DNA from: Choristoneura fumiferana
Taxonomy: Eukaryota; Arthropoda; Insecta; Lepidoptera; Tortricidae
Direction: 5' to 3'
DNA length: 64,000 nt
NCBI RefSeq assembly: GCF_025370935.1
Contig: NC_133473.1
Span: 6,737,943 to 6,801,942, forward strand
Each line of letters starts with the position of its first letter. Position 1 is the first letter of the stretch. This document shows positions 1 through 12,300 of this stretch, in pieces. Both the position numbers and the translations under genes were made by a program. The notes beneath the pieces were generated by a model, which did no database searches, was not told where the DNA came from, and saw nothing but the letters and a program-made list of their open reading frames with translations.

Positions 1-42
1 AATTAAAATAATAATAATTTAGTTCTGAAATATACATTTCAG

Positions 43-227
43 GTCAAGTAACCATTAAGCTTTTGGATTCCGAAGGCAAGCTCACGTCTGCCGCCCCCAA
101 AGTTAGCTCACACGCACTCATATCATGCTCTGAAAGCAGAGCGGTACCGAGGGCATGGTATTGCTTCCGTTCCCATAAGCTCTATGGGATCGTCTTGGGA
201 ACTTCGACGTCGCAAGCCTGTGACTAG
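43..227 (+). other. Possible terminal exon of an unrecognised gene
   Basis: Directly after a CAG acceptor (40-42) one frame stays open for 60 codons to a TAG at 225-227. The reading is serine-rich with four cysteines and ends in SQACD. The upstream part would be outside the window. The minus strand of the same stretch also has a shorter open frame after an acceptor-like site, so orientation is not certain. I do not recognise the protein. It lies in the HGSNAT intron that follows exon 4, so it would be another nested plus-strand gene or a relic of a mobile element. Confidence 0.22.
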
Positions 228-354
228 AAATTAAACTAAAAATATAAAGGTTTAAAATCCATAAGCTTAACAATATACAGCCTTAAATGTAGCAAGGGGA
301 TGTATAAAGTCCCTGAGTTAATAATAAATTACCTTACCCTAAAGAGTACCTTAC

Positions 355-3300
355 CCTCGGAAGGTGTCAAGAGCTCGTAGCCTCTGCTGTATAGCCAGTT
401 CCTTGTCACCGTATCGCAGTTTTCCCGTCCGCCACACCCGAGACATGACCAGCCTCACCAATCCGTACAACACCCATATTCCCAGCAGCACTCCAATGGC
501 CAGGAGAAGAGCTAGTGAACAAACATTTATAGTTAGGCTGTGTCAGAGTATCGTCACTTATCCCTAAAGTCCTACTTGACTGGATCTGACCATCAAATCA
601 TTCATCAATTTCATAAGAAAACTTATAATTTTCTGAGTGACACTCTTCTGAGTGTCGACTTTTTCTAACTGAATGATGTAGTGCTTAAAACCCAGATAAG
701 AGTCATACGTTTTGTATTTTGTATATTTATTATTATGAATGTTTAAAGTTCTATATTCATTGACCAATTAGTACTTTACATAGTACGTTCGGTGGTTACT
801 CTTACAATTGATTTGTTATTTATAACGTACGCTATGTTTTACTGAACATATTTGTTTAGTCAAGAGTTTATTGGACATTCCAGTCATCGATTTCGAAATC
901 CACTATCAGCATGGACGTAACATATGGATATTGAAAATATTTATCGGCAATAATATAATCATTAATTCAAATTTAGACTGCATTTTTAACCATAAAGCCA
1001 CAATACTATTTTAATTCAAGTTCTTGATGAAAATACAAATCCTATTATGTTCATGTATTTTCATTTGACAACTTAAACAATTTGCTTAATTTACTCAAAG
1101 ACCTACTTAATATTTTTATCTAATGGTAAGTAAATTACGTATCACTTAAAATTGCAATACCTACACAACACCATACTATACATAATATATTTATACAAAC
1201 AAATACCTATCATCAAAAGCTAGACGTACTTCAATTTTAAGATAAAATATCTACATCAATTTCTTCTTAAACCATCCGATAGCTGAGCGACAGTTGTGTT
1301 ATAAGAGCAGTGGAGGCAACTCAAACCTATTACATAATCATTTAATTCACAATGAAGGCTTTAATAGTTCTAAGTATTGTATTCGTCGTGAACGTATATG
1401 GTGCTGATCAAAGAATTGATCCCTTAGTACTAATCAATCAAGGTCTGGTGAGGGGCCAGAAAGCTACCGATGGTGATTATTCCACTTTCTTGGGAATACC
1501 ATACGCTAAAGTGGACTTGGATGATCCGTTTGGGGTAAGTTAAGACTAATTAATTTTATAACTTTCGGTAGAGTCGCAGCTAGACGAGGCTTCTACGGCG
1601 GATTCCCAAATCATTCGATCTATAATGGTTACCGTAGCATGACGGATAAATTATATCAAGTATTTTATTAAAGTGTAATTAAAATAATAACAACTGTAGA
1701 TAATAATATTGAAGGAACTGAATCTTGACCGACTTTAAGGAACTTTTTCACGGAAATACCTAAAAAAAAATTGTTATATCTACGGTGGGTCAAGAGAATT
1801 ATGGTCGACTGTATAACATGTTTCTTCAAACGAAATTTCAAGAACTTTTTTCTTTCAGCCAGCTCGCGCGGCTCCAAGCTTTGAAGAAGAAATATTCTAT
1901 GCCAACGAAGGAACTGTACAGTGCCCTCTGACACCTTTCAGTGGATATGCTCGAGCAGCCGGAATATCTCCCGTGGAATCTGTTGACTGCCTTCAGCTAA
2001 ACATATTTGTGCCCTCTCAGGCGAGTATAAGGAATCCCTTGCCCGTCCTTGTTTGGATTCACGGTGGAACCTATTTATCAGGAACTGGGCATAAATTTAG
2101 TGGCCGAAAATTACTCAAACATGGCGTTATTGTTGTAGCGATTAATTACCGCTTAGGTGCGTACGGATTTATATGCCTCAACAATCCTGCTGTTCCTGGC
2201 AACCAAGGGCTGAAAGATCAATATGTAGCACTGCAATGGGTAAGAGACAATATTGCCGCTTTTGGTGGCAACCCGTACAATGTTACTATAGCTGGTCAAA
2301 GCGCAGGTTCAGCTTCAGTTCTGTTGCATTTATTTTCTCCAAAAGAAAAATTGTTCAATAAAGTTATAGCAGAGAGTGGAACACCTCTAAGTCCTGACAT
2401 GTTTACAAATGGTGATGCGGATGCAGCTTTGAAATTAGCTAATTATTTGGGACTTAACACAACGGATGACCAGCAAGCCTTGGATTTCTTGGCTAAATCA
2501 CACCACAGTTTAGTTACAGGTGCAACTCATGACTTAAAAATAGAATTTAAACCATGCAGAGAAAATTCTTTCAGTGGTGTTGATATTTTCGTTGATAATC
2601 AACCGTACTCTCTATCTAATTCAAGGAAAGTTAGAAATACACCTATTTTGATTGGTAATACTGACTTTGAATATCGAGGTGATGTACGACAGATGCATGG
2701 AAACGAATTTTTTGATAAAGACTTCTTTTATTCGTGGATACAAAACACCTTTGTGATGGAAAATGAGGAAGTGTACACCGCTGCTAAAATCGTAAGGCAT
2801 TTTTACGTCGGTGATAAGGATATTTCATCGGATGTCAATACTGAAGCTGAGTACTTTAATTCTGATATTGTGTTCAATCATCCCATACAAGACACAATAA
2901 CAAGACTAATAAATGAGAACGCAAGTCATGTGTACGAGTATGTATTCAGCTATGTGGGCGACACTGGCTTGTCTGGCGCAGCTCACTCAGCTGAACTGCC
3001 ATTCCTGTTTGATTTATATGGGGATTTTGGAGAACTCATGACCCATTCTTCTACTGAAGATGATCTGTTAATGGTCGACCGCCTAACTACTTTATGGACA
3101 AACTTTATTAAATATGGGTAAGCTTGTATACCTATAACATTTAACACAAAATTCCATATTGATTTGTTGTAACTACAATCGTTTTATTTGTTTTTAGCAA
3201 TCCAACGCCCGAAACATCAGAGCTGATACCGGTCACATGGTCACCTGTTACAGCAAATTCTAGACCGTACCTGATTATCAACAAAGAACTTCGAATGGAA

Positions 3301-6300
3301 ACTGAAGAAAGGTTCTTAAAAGAAAGAATGGCATTCTGGGATCTGTTTTATTCCATTTATGGACAATATAATATTTTTGCATGATGGGTAATTTATTCAG
3401 TTGAATGTAATTTAAATTAAAATAAATGAATTGAGCCACTTGAAACTACTAGACTACGAAGTTAGGTATTAATGCATGTGTGTAAGTAAACTCTTTATCG
3501 CAATCAAAAATATAGTATAGGTAAAGAGAAAAAATTACAAAGGCGAACATAAAAAAGGATCTTTTAATAAAGGTTTCTCATCCAGCTAACCTAGTTGAGA
3601 GAAGGAAATTCAAAAATATAGGCAAACAGTCAAAATAACGTGCGGTAAAAGAAAATAAAATGAATAAAACTTTAAAAAAGTATATTAATTAATATTATAA
3701 TAAATGTAAACAAATACAAGCCACAAAACGTGACACAAAAGCGGACACAGTGTACTTGATTGGACTCGTTATTGTCATTTGTGATTTAATTTATCCATAT
3801 TACCTTCATTGTTGTCTAAACCCTTATAAACACGATTACCAAAAATGTCTTGTAGGCTAAATTAAAATCTTGTCAGCAATTAAATTTTTAGACTAACAAT
3901 AAGTAGGTACCTATTATTATTACATACGAGTGCCTGCTATCAAAGCGTAGACTGTAAGTACTTCACTGTTAAGATAAACAATTCAAGACTAATTTCTCCC
4001 ATAGCATTCAGATAAATAATGGAGGTCCTATATGCAAACTGACCGGCAGTTGTGTTATACGAGTAGTGCAAGTAACTCAATCATTACTTTAAGCAATTCA
4101 CAATGGAGTGTTTAGTATTACTAAATGTAATATTAGTTGTGAGTGTCTATGGTGCAGTTCAAAGGGTTAATCTCTTAGTATTCATCAGTCAAGGTCTGGT
4201 AAGAGGCCAGACAGCCACCGACACTCTACGTTTTTGGGAATACCCTATGCCAAAGTGGATTTAAATAATCCATTTGGGGTAAGTTTTTGTTTGATTTGAA
4301 TAACATACGAGTATCGCGGATAAGTTGGTTAGTATTAAATGTACATAGAAAAATATTTTTCTCCCTTTCAGGATGCCAGACCGGCTCCAAACTTTGGGGG
4401 AGAAAAATATTCCATGCTTCTGAGGCAACAATAATCCAGTGTCCGCAAACACCTTTTAGTGGATATACCCGAGTAGCCACCAAATCTGCGGAAGAGTCTA
4501 TCCATTGTCTTCAATTGAACATATTTGTGCCTTCTGAGGCGAGTGTTAAAAATCCATTGCCAGTCCTTATCTGGATTCATGGAGGTGTCTTCATATTTGG
4601 AACAGGCCTTGAATTTGGAGTGCGACATTTAACCAAACGTAGTGTTATTGTAGTAACGGTAAATTATCGTTTAGGTGCGTATGGCTTTATGTGCCTAGAC
4701 AGTCCTGCTGCTCCCGGCAATCAAGGGCTGAAAGATCAACATAAAGCCCTACCGTGGGTAAGACAATATTGCAGCTTTTGGTGGCAACCCGTATAATGTA
4801 CTATAGGTAACAGGTCAAAGTGCGGGTTCATCTTCAGTTCTGTTGCATTTATTTTCTCCTAACGAAAATTTGTTCTCCAAAGTGATAGCACAAAGTGGAA
4901 CACCACTCAGCCCAGATATGTTTACACACGGCGAACCAAATGCAGCAATAAAATTAGCAAAATTTTTGGGACTAAACGCAACAAATAATAAAGCCTTGGA
5001 ATTCTTGGCTGAAACATTCCACGGCATGGTCACCGGTGCAACCCATGATTTAAAAATAGAATTGAAACCGTGCAAAGAAAAATCTTTCCGTGGGGTTGAT
5101 ATTTTTGTAAATAATGACCCTTATTCATTGTCTAATGAAAGAAAAAATATTAACACGCCAATTTTAATTGGTAATACCGATTTGAAGTATCGAGGTGACG
5201 TACAAACAATGTACGGAGATGACTATTTCAATAAAGATTTTTTTTATTCGACTCGAGACTACTGGATACATTTAACATAAACAGCTATGACCTACTGCTG
5301 CCGAAATAGTAATACATTTTTACGTCGGAGATAAAACTATTTCAACAGATGTCAACACCGAAGCTGAGTATTTCAACTCGGATTTTGTATTCAATCACCC
5401 TATTCAAGACACAATAACAAAGATAGTAAATGAAAATGCGAATCCTGTTAATGAGTACATTTTCAGTTATGTAGGAAATTCTGGTTTCTCTGGTGCCAGC
5501 CACTCAGCCGAGTTACCTTACTTGTTTGACTTATTTGGTGATTTTGGGGAGAACATGGCACATTCCTCAACTGACTACTATTTGCTATTGGTTGAATGTT
5601 TGACTACTTTATGGACAAATTTCGTTAAATATGGATAACTAAATGTATCCGTACCTATCCCTATGTCGTGTGTAAATTAATTAATAAAGGATTTACAATT
5701 ACTTACTTAACAGCAACCCAACGCCTGAAGCATCGGAGCTAATTCCAGTCACGTGGATACCTGTTACCAGCAACTCACGGCTGTACCTGAGCATTGACAA
5801 ACAACTTCGCATGGAGATGGAGGAAAGATTTTTGAAACAAAGAATGGCGTTTTGGGACCTATTTTATTCAATTTAAGGAAAAAACAATGTTTATGCTCGC
5901 AAAAAGCAAGGTCACTAACATTTATTTTGTATGTAAGTGGTATACATCGTATTCGTAACGATTATACCTTTATCCTTTTCCCGCATTTCATCCTGTTCAC
6001 TATCCCGATCTGACAAGCTCAGCGCCATAGGAATTGGTTCAATAGGCGGGAAAGTGGTACAAAGAAATAAAGTTTTTTTTGTGTATTGTGTATGATTGAC
6101 CTAAAATTATACCAGATGGCTTGCCTTCGTCTACTAAGTATATGCATATAAAATACATAGGTATGGCGATACCTTAAAACGAAAAAATGCTGGCTTAATG
6201 CTGGAAAAAAGGCTGGTTATAAATTAACTCATTGCTTTGATTGTCGAACCAATGTGGTACTATACTTAAGTATTTAGTTAGTATGACTGACAAGAAACAA

Positions 6301-9300
6301 AATTGTAAACTTGTGGCATTTGAACTAAAACACTTCTGTTAGCCTTATTGTTAGTATCAGTTGGCGGTAGTAGGATCATCTAAAGGGATCGGCTAAGATC
6401 ATTATCAAACCCAGAATTATCAGGGTACTTCACAAACAAGGTTACAATTTTACCATGAAACCATTTTCGAACACTCAGATAGGTTTATCGCGAAATCAAG
6501 TGGCAGTTGCATTGCAAGAGTAGAGGAAGCTGCTTGGAGGGTTAGTTGTCAATCACTAAGCTATAATGAAAGACATAGTAATATTCCTAATTCTTTCCTT
6601 GGTCGTGAACGTCTATGGTGTTCAACAAAGAGTAGATCCCTTAGTTCTTATTGGGCAAGGCCTGGTAAGAGGGCAGAAATCTACTGATGGTGATTACTCA
6701 GCGTTTATGGGCGTACCTTACGCAAAGGTAGATTTAGATGATCCGTTTGGGGTAAGTAGATTAATATCTGATTTAATTATTATTTATCTGTTTCATCATC
6801 ATGTTCTATATGAACTAAGCAAAGGCCTCTTGTTGACTCTGATAATAATGTTTTTGACATTGCAAATACAATTAAAGTTATGATAAACCCTAAACTTATT
6901 AGCTCGTAAAAATGTTGCTGTAATCAGTAAAAAGATATTAAAAAATGTTTAGTGACTGATAGCTATTTTAATACTCATTTCAGGCAGCCCAGCCAGCTTC
7001 TCATTTTGAAGAAGAAATATTTTACGCTTATGACAACTCAAAAGTGTGCCCTCAAACATTTAAAGGGTTTTCCAATACTGCGTCTGAGCAGGAGGATATC
7101 GATTGTCTCCAGTTAAGCCTCTACGTACCGTCTCGAGCAAGCTCCAAGAATCCCCTTCCAGTTCTTGTTTGGATTCATGGTGGAGGTTTTGCTGTAGGAA
7201 GCGGCAATCAACAGGGACCAAGCAACTTACTAAAACACGGCATCATCATTGTAACTGTCAACTACCGACTAGGACCGTATGGATTTATGTGTCTTAACAA
7301 TACCGCTGTACCAGGAAATCAGGGGCTGAAAGATCAGTATACCGCACTTCGATGGGTTCGGGACAATATTGCCGCTTTTGGTGGCAACCCTTACAACGTA
7401 ACTCTGGGTGGTTTTAGTGCCGGCTCTGCTTCCGTTTTATATCAATTGTATTCATCAAAAGATAAGTTGTTTAATAAGGTGATCGCAGAAGTGGAACGCA
7501 TCTTAGCCTGACATGTTCGGTAGCGGGGACTATGATGCGGCCGTGAAACTAGCAAATTATTTGGGTTTGAATACGACTGACGAGCAGCAAGCCTTGAACT
7601 TTTTAGCCACAACTCATCACAGTTTAGTCACGGGTGCTGCCAGTGATTTAGCGTTAGAGTTTTTACCATGCAAAGAGAAATATTTTAATGATGTTGATAA
7701 TTTTATAGACAAGGAACGTCCTACTTATCAAANNNNNNNNNNNNNNNNNNNNNNNNNNNNNNNNNNNNNNNNNNNNNNNNNNNNNNNNNNNNNNNNNNNN
7801 NNNNNNNNNNNNNNNNNNNNNNNNNNNNNNNNCATGTGTGTAAGTAAACTCTTTATCGCAATCAAAAATATAGTATAGGTAAAGAGAAAAAATTACAAAG
7901 GCGGACATAAAAAAGATCTTTTAATAAAGGTTTCTCATCCAGCTAACCTAGTTGAGAGAAGGAAATTCAAAAATATAGGCAAACAGTCAAAATAACGTGC
8001 GGTAAAAGAAAATAAAATGAATAAAAGTTTAAAAAAGTATATTAATTAATATTATAATAAATGTAAACAAATACAAGCCACAAAACGTGACACAAAAGCG
8101 GACACAGTGTACTTGATTGGACTCGTTATTGTCATTTGTGATTTAATTTATCCATATTACCTTCATTGTTGTCTAAACCCTTATAAACACGATTACCAAA
8201 AATGTCTTGTAGGCTAAATTAAAATCTTGTCAGCAATAAAATTTTTAGACTAACAATAAGTAGGTACCTATTATTATTACATACGAGTGCCTGCTATCAA
8301 AGCGTAGACTGTAAGTACTTCACTGTTAAGATAAACAATTCAAGACTAATTTCTCCCATAGCATTCAGATAAATAATGGAGGTCCTATATGCAAACTGCC
8401 CGGCAGTTGTGTTATACGAGTAGTGCAAGTAACTCAATCATTACTTTAAGCAATTCACAATGGAGTGTTTAGTATTACCAAATGTAATATTAGTTGTGAG
8501 TGTCTATGGTGCAGTTCAAAGAGTTAATCTCTTAGTATTCATCAGTCAAGGTCTGGTAAGAGGCCAGACAGCCACCGACACTCTACGTTTTTGGGAATAC
8601 CCTATGCCAAAGTGGATTTAAATAATCCATTTGGGGTAAGTTTTTTGTTTGATTTGAATAACATACGAGTATCGCGGATAAGTTGGTTAGTATTAAATGT
8701 ACATAGAAAAATATTTTTCTCCCTTTCAGGACGCCAGACCGGCTCCAAACTTCGGGGAGAAATATTCCATGCGTCTGAGGCAACAATAACCCAGTGTCCG
8801 CAAATACCTTTTAGTGGATATACCCGAGTAGCCACTAAATCTGCGGAAGAGTCTATCCATTGTCTTCAATTGAACATATTTGTGCCTTCTGAGGCGAGTG
8901 TTAAAAATCCATTGCCAGTCCTTGTCTGGATTCATGGAGGTGTCTTCATATTTGGAACAGGCCTTGAATTTGGAGTGCGGCATTTAACCAAACGTAGTGT
9001 TATTGTAGTAACGGTAAATTATCGTTTAGGTGCGTATGGCTTTATGTGCCTAGACAGTCCTGCTGCTCCCGGCAATCAAGGGCTGAAAGATCAACATAAA
9101 GCCCTACCGTGGGTAAGACAATATTGCAGCTTTTGGTGGCAACCCGTATAATGTACTATAGGGAACAGGTCAAAGTGCGGGTTCATCTTCAGTTCTGTTG
9201 CATTTATTTTCTCCTAACGAAAATTTGTTCTCCAAAGTGATAGCACAAAGTGGAACACCACTCAGCCCAGATATGTTTACAAACGGCGAACCAAATGCAG

Positions 9301-12300
9301 CAATAAAATTAGCAAAATTTTTGGGACTAAACGCAACAAATGATCAACAAGCCTTGGAATTCTTGGCTGAAACATTCCACGGCATGGTCACCGGTGCAAC
9401 CCATGATTTAAAAATAGAATTGAAACCGTGCAAAGAAAAATCTTTCCGTGGGGTTGATATTTTTGTAAATAATGACCCTTATTCATTGTCTAATGAAAGA
9501 AAAAAGATTAACACACCAATTTTAATTGGTAATACCGATTTGGAGTATCGAGGTGACGTACAAACAATGTACGGAGATGACTATTTCAATAAAGTTTTTT
9601 TTTTATTCGACTCGAGACTACTGGATACATTTAACATAAACAGCTATGACCTACTGCTGCCGAAATAGTAAGACATTTTTACATCGGAGATAAAACTATT
9701 TCAACAGATGTCAACACCGAAGCTGAGTATTTCAACTCGGATTTTGTATTCAATCACCCTATTCAAGACACAATAACAAAGATAGTAAATGAAAATGCGA
9801 ATCCTGTTAATGAGTACATTTTCAGTTATGTAGGAAATTCTGGTTTCTCTGGTGCCAGCCACTCAGCCGAGTTACCTTACTTGTTTGACTTATTTGGTGA
9901 TTTTGGGGAGAACATGGCACATTCCTCAACTGACTACTATTTGCTATTGGTTGAATGTTTGACTACTTTATGGACAAATTTCGTTAAATATGGATAACTA
10001 AATGTATCCGTACCTAACCCTATGTCGTGTGTAAATTAATTAATAAAGGATTTACAATTACTTACTTAACAGCAACCCAACGCCTGAAGCATCGGAGCTA
10101 ATTCCAGTCACGTGGATACCTGTTACCAGCAACTCACGGCTGTACCTGAGCATTGACAAACAACTTCGCATGGAGATGGAGGAAAGATTTTTGAAACAAA
10201 GAATGGCGTTTTGGGACCTATTTTATTCAATTTAAGGAAAAAACAATGTTTATGCTCGCAAAAAGCAAGGTCACTAACATTTATTTTGTATGTAAGTGGT
10301 ATACATCGTATTCGTAACGATTATACCTTTATCCTTTTCCCGCATTTCATCCTGTTCACTATCCCGATCTGACAAGCTCAGCGCCATAGGAATTTGTTCA
10401 ATAGGCGGGAAAGTGGTGCAAAGAAATAAAGTTTTTTTTGTGTATTGTGTATGTTTGACCTAAAATTATACCAGATGGCTTGCCTTCGTCTACTAAGTAT
10501 ATGCATATAAAATACATAGGTATGGCGATCCCTTAAAACGAAAAAATGCTGGCTTAATGCTGGAAAAAAGGCTGGTTATAAATTAACTCATTGCTTTGAT
10601 GTCGAAACCAATGTAAGTACATACTTAAGTATAGTTAGTATGGACACAAGAAACAAAATTGTAAACTTGTGGCATTTGAACTAAAACACTTCTGTTAGCC
10701 TTATTGTTAGTATCAGTTGGCGGTAGTAGGATCATCTAAAGGGATCGGCTAAGATCATTATCAAACCCAGAATTATCAGGGTACTTCACAAACAAGGTTA
10801 CAATTTTACCATGAAACCATTTTCGAACACTCAGATAGGTTTATCGCGAAATCAAGTGGCAGTTGCATTGCAAGAGTAGAGGAAGCTGCTTGGAGGGTTA
10901 GTTGTCAATCACTAAGCTATAATGAAAGACATAGTAATATTCCTAATTCTTTCCTTGGTCGTGAACGTCTATGGTGTTCAACAAAGAGTAGATCCCTTAG
11001 TTCTTATTGGGCAAGGGCTGGTAAGAGGGCAGAAATCTACTGATGGTGATTACTCAGCGTTTTTGGGCATACCTTACGCAAAGGTAGATTTAGATGATCC
11101 GTTTGGGGTAAGTAGATTAATATCTGATTTCATTATTATATACCTGTTTCATCATCATGTTCTATATGAACTAAGCAAAGGCCTCTTGTTGACTCTGATA
11201 ATAATGTTTTTGACATTGCAAATACAATTTAAGTTAAAATGATAAACCCTAAACTAATTAGCTCGTAATAAATGTCTTTCCAATCAGTAAAAAGATATAT
11301 AAAAAATGTTTAGTGACTGATAGCTATTTTAATACTCATTTCAGGCAGCCCAGCCAGCTTCTCATTTTGAAGAAGAAATATTTTACGCTTATGACAACTC
11401 AAAAGTGTGCCCTCAAACATTTAAAGGGTTTTCCAATACTGCGTCTGAGCAGGAGGATATCGATTGTCTCCAGTTAAGCCTCTACGTACCGTCTCGAGCA
11501 AGCTCCAGAAATCCCCTCCCAGTTCTTGTTTGGTTTCATGGTGGAGGTTTTGCTGTAGGAAGCGGCAATCAACAGGGACCAAGCAACTTACTAAAACACG
11601 GCATCATCATTGTAACTGTCAACTACCGACTAGGACCGTATGGATTTATGTGTCTTAACAATACCGCTGTACCAGGAAATCAGGGGCTGAAAGATCAGTA
11701 TACCGCACTTCGATGGGTTCGGGACAATATTGCCGCTTTTGGTGGCAACCCTTACAACGTAACTCTGGGTGGTTTTAGTGCCGGCTCTGCTTCCGTTTTA
11801 TATCAATTGTATTCATCAAAAGATAAGTTGTTTAATAAGGTGATCGCAGAAAGTGGAACGCATCTTAGCCCTGACATGTTCGGTAGCGGGGACTATGATG
11901 CGGCCGTGAAACTAGCAAATTATTTGGGTTTGAATACGACTGACGAGCAGCAAGCCTTGAACTTTTTAGCCACAACTCATCACAGTTTAGTCACGGGTGC
12001 TGCCAGTGATTTAGCGTTAGAGTTTTTACCATGCAAAGAGAACTATTTTAATGATGTTGATAATTTTATAGACAAGGAACCGTCCTACTTATCAAATAAA
12101 AGAAAGATCAGAAACACACCAGTTTTGATTGGCAACACTGATTTAGAATATCTAGGTGATGTACAGAATGTACACGGCGAAGATTATTTATCTACAGACT
12201 TCTTTCGCTCCAGACTACAGCAAGTGTTCGATCTTGAAGACGATCAGTTAGACACAGCTGCGGCAATTGTCAGACATTTTTATATCGGAGATAGAGCTAT

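Larger units (their letters stand above)
7833..12095. repeat. Second copy of a 4.26-kb direct duplication (first copy 3475-7732)
   Basis: The two segments align end to end over non-coding as well as coding sequence, with only scattered substitutions and small indels. They carry the pseudogene, the intergenic spacer and COE3. A gap at the exact junction, and similarity as high in introns as in exons, point to uncollapsed haplotypes rather than an old tandem duplication. Confidence 0.9.

Noticed and set aside
43..227. Reading this stretch on the minus strand as HGSNAT exon 5
   Set aside because: The phase could fit, but the translation shows no membrane helix or the IALVLMIF-like continuation expected after DTFRG.
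3475..12095. A claim that the cluster contains six esterase loci from repeated tandem duplication
   Set aside because: Two of the six are near-identical partners of others, and their junction is an N gap. I count them as haplotype copies until depth says otherwise.
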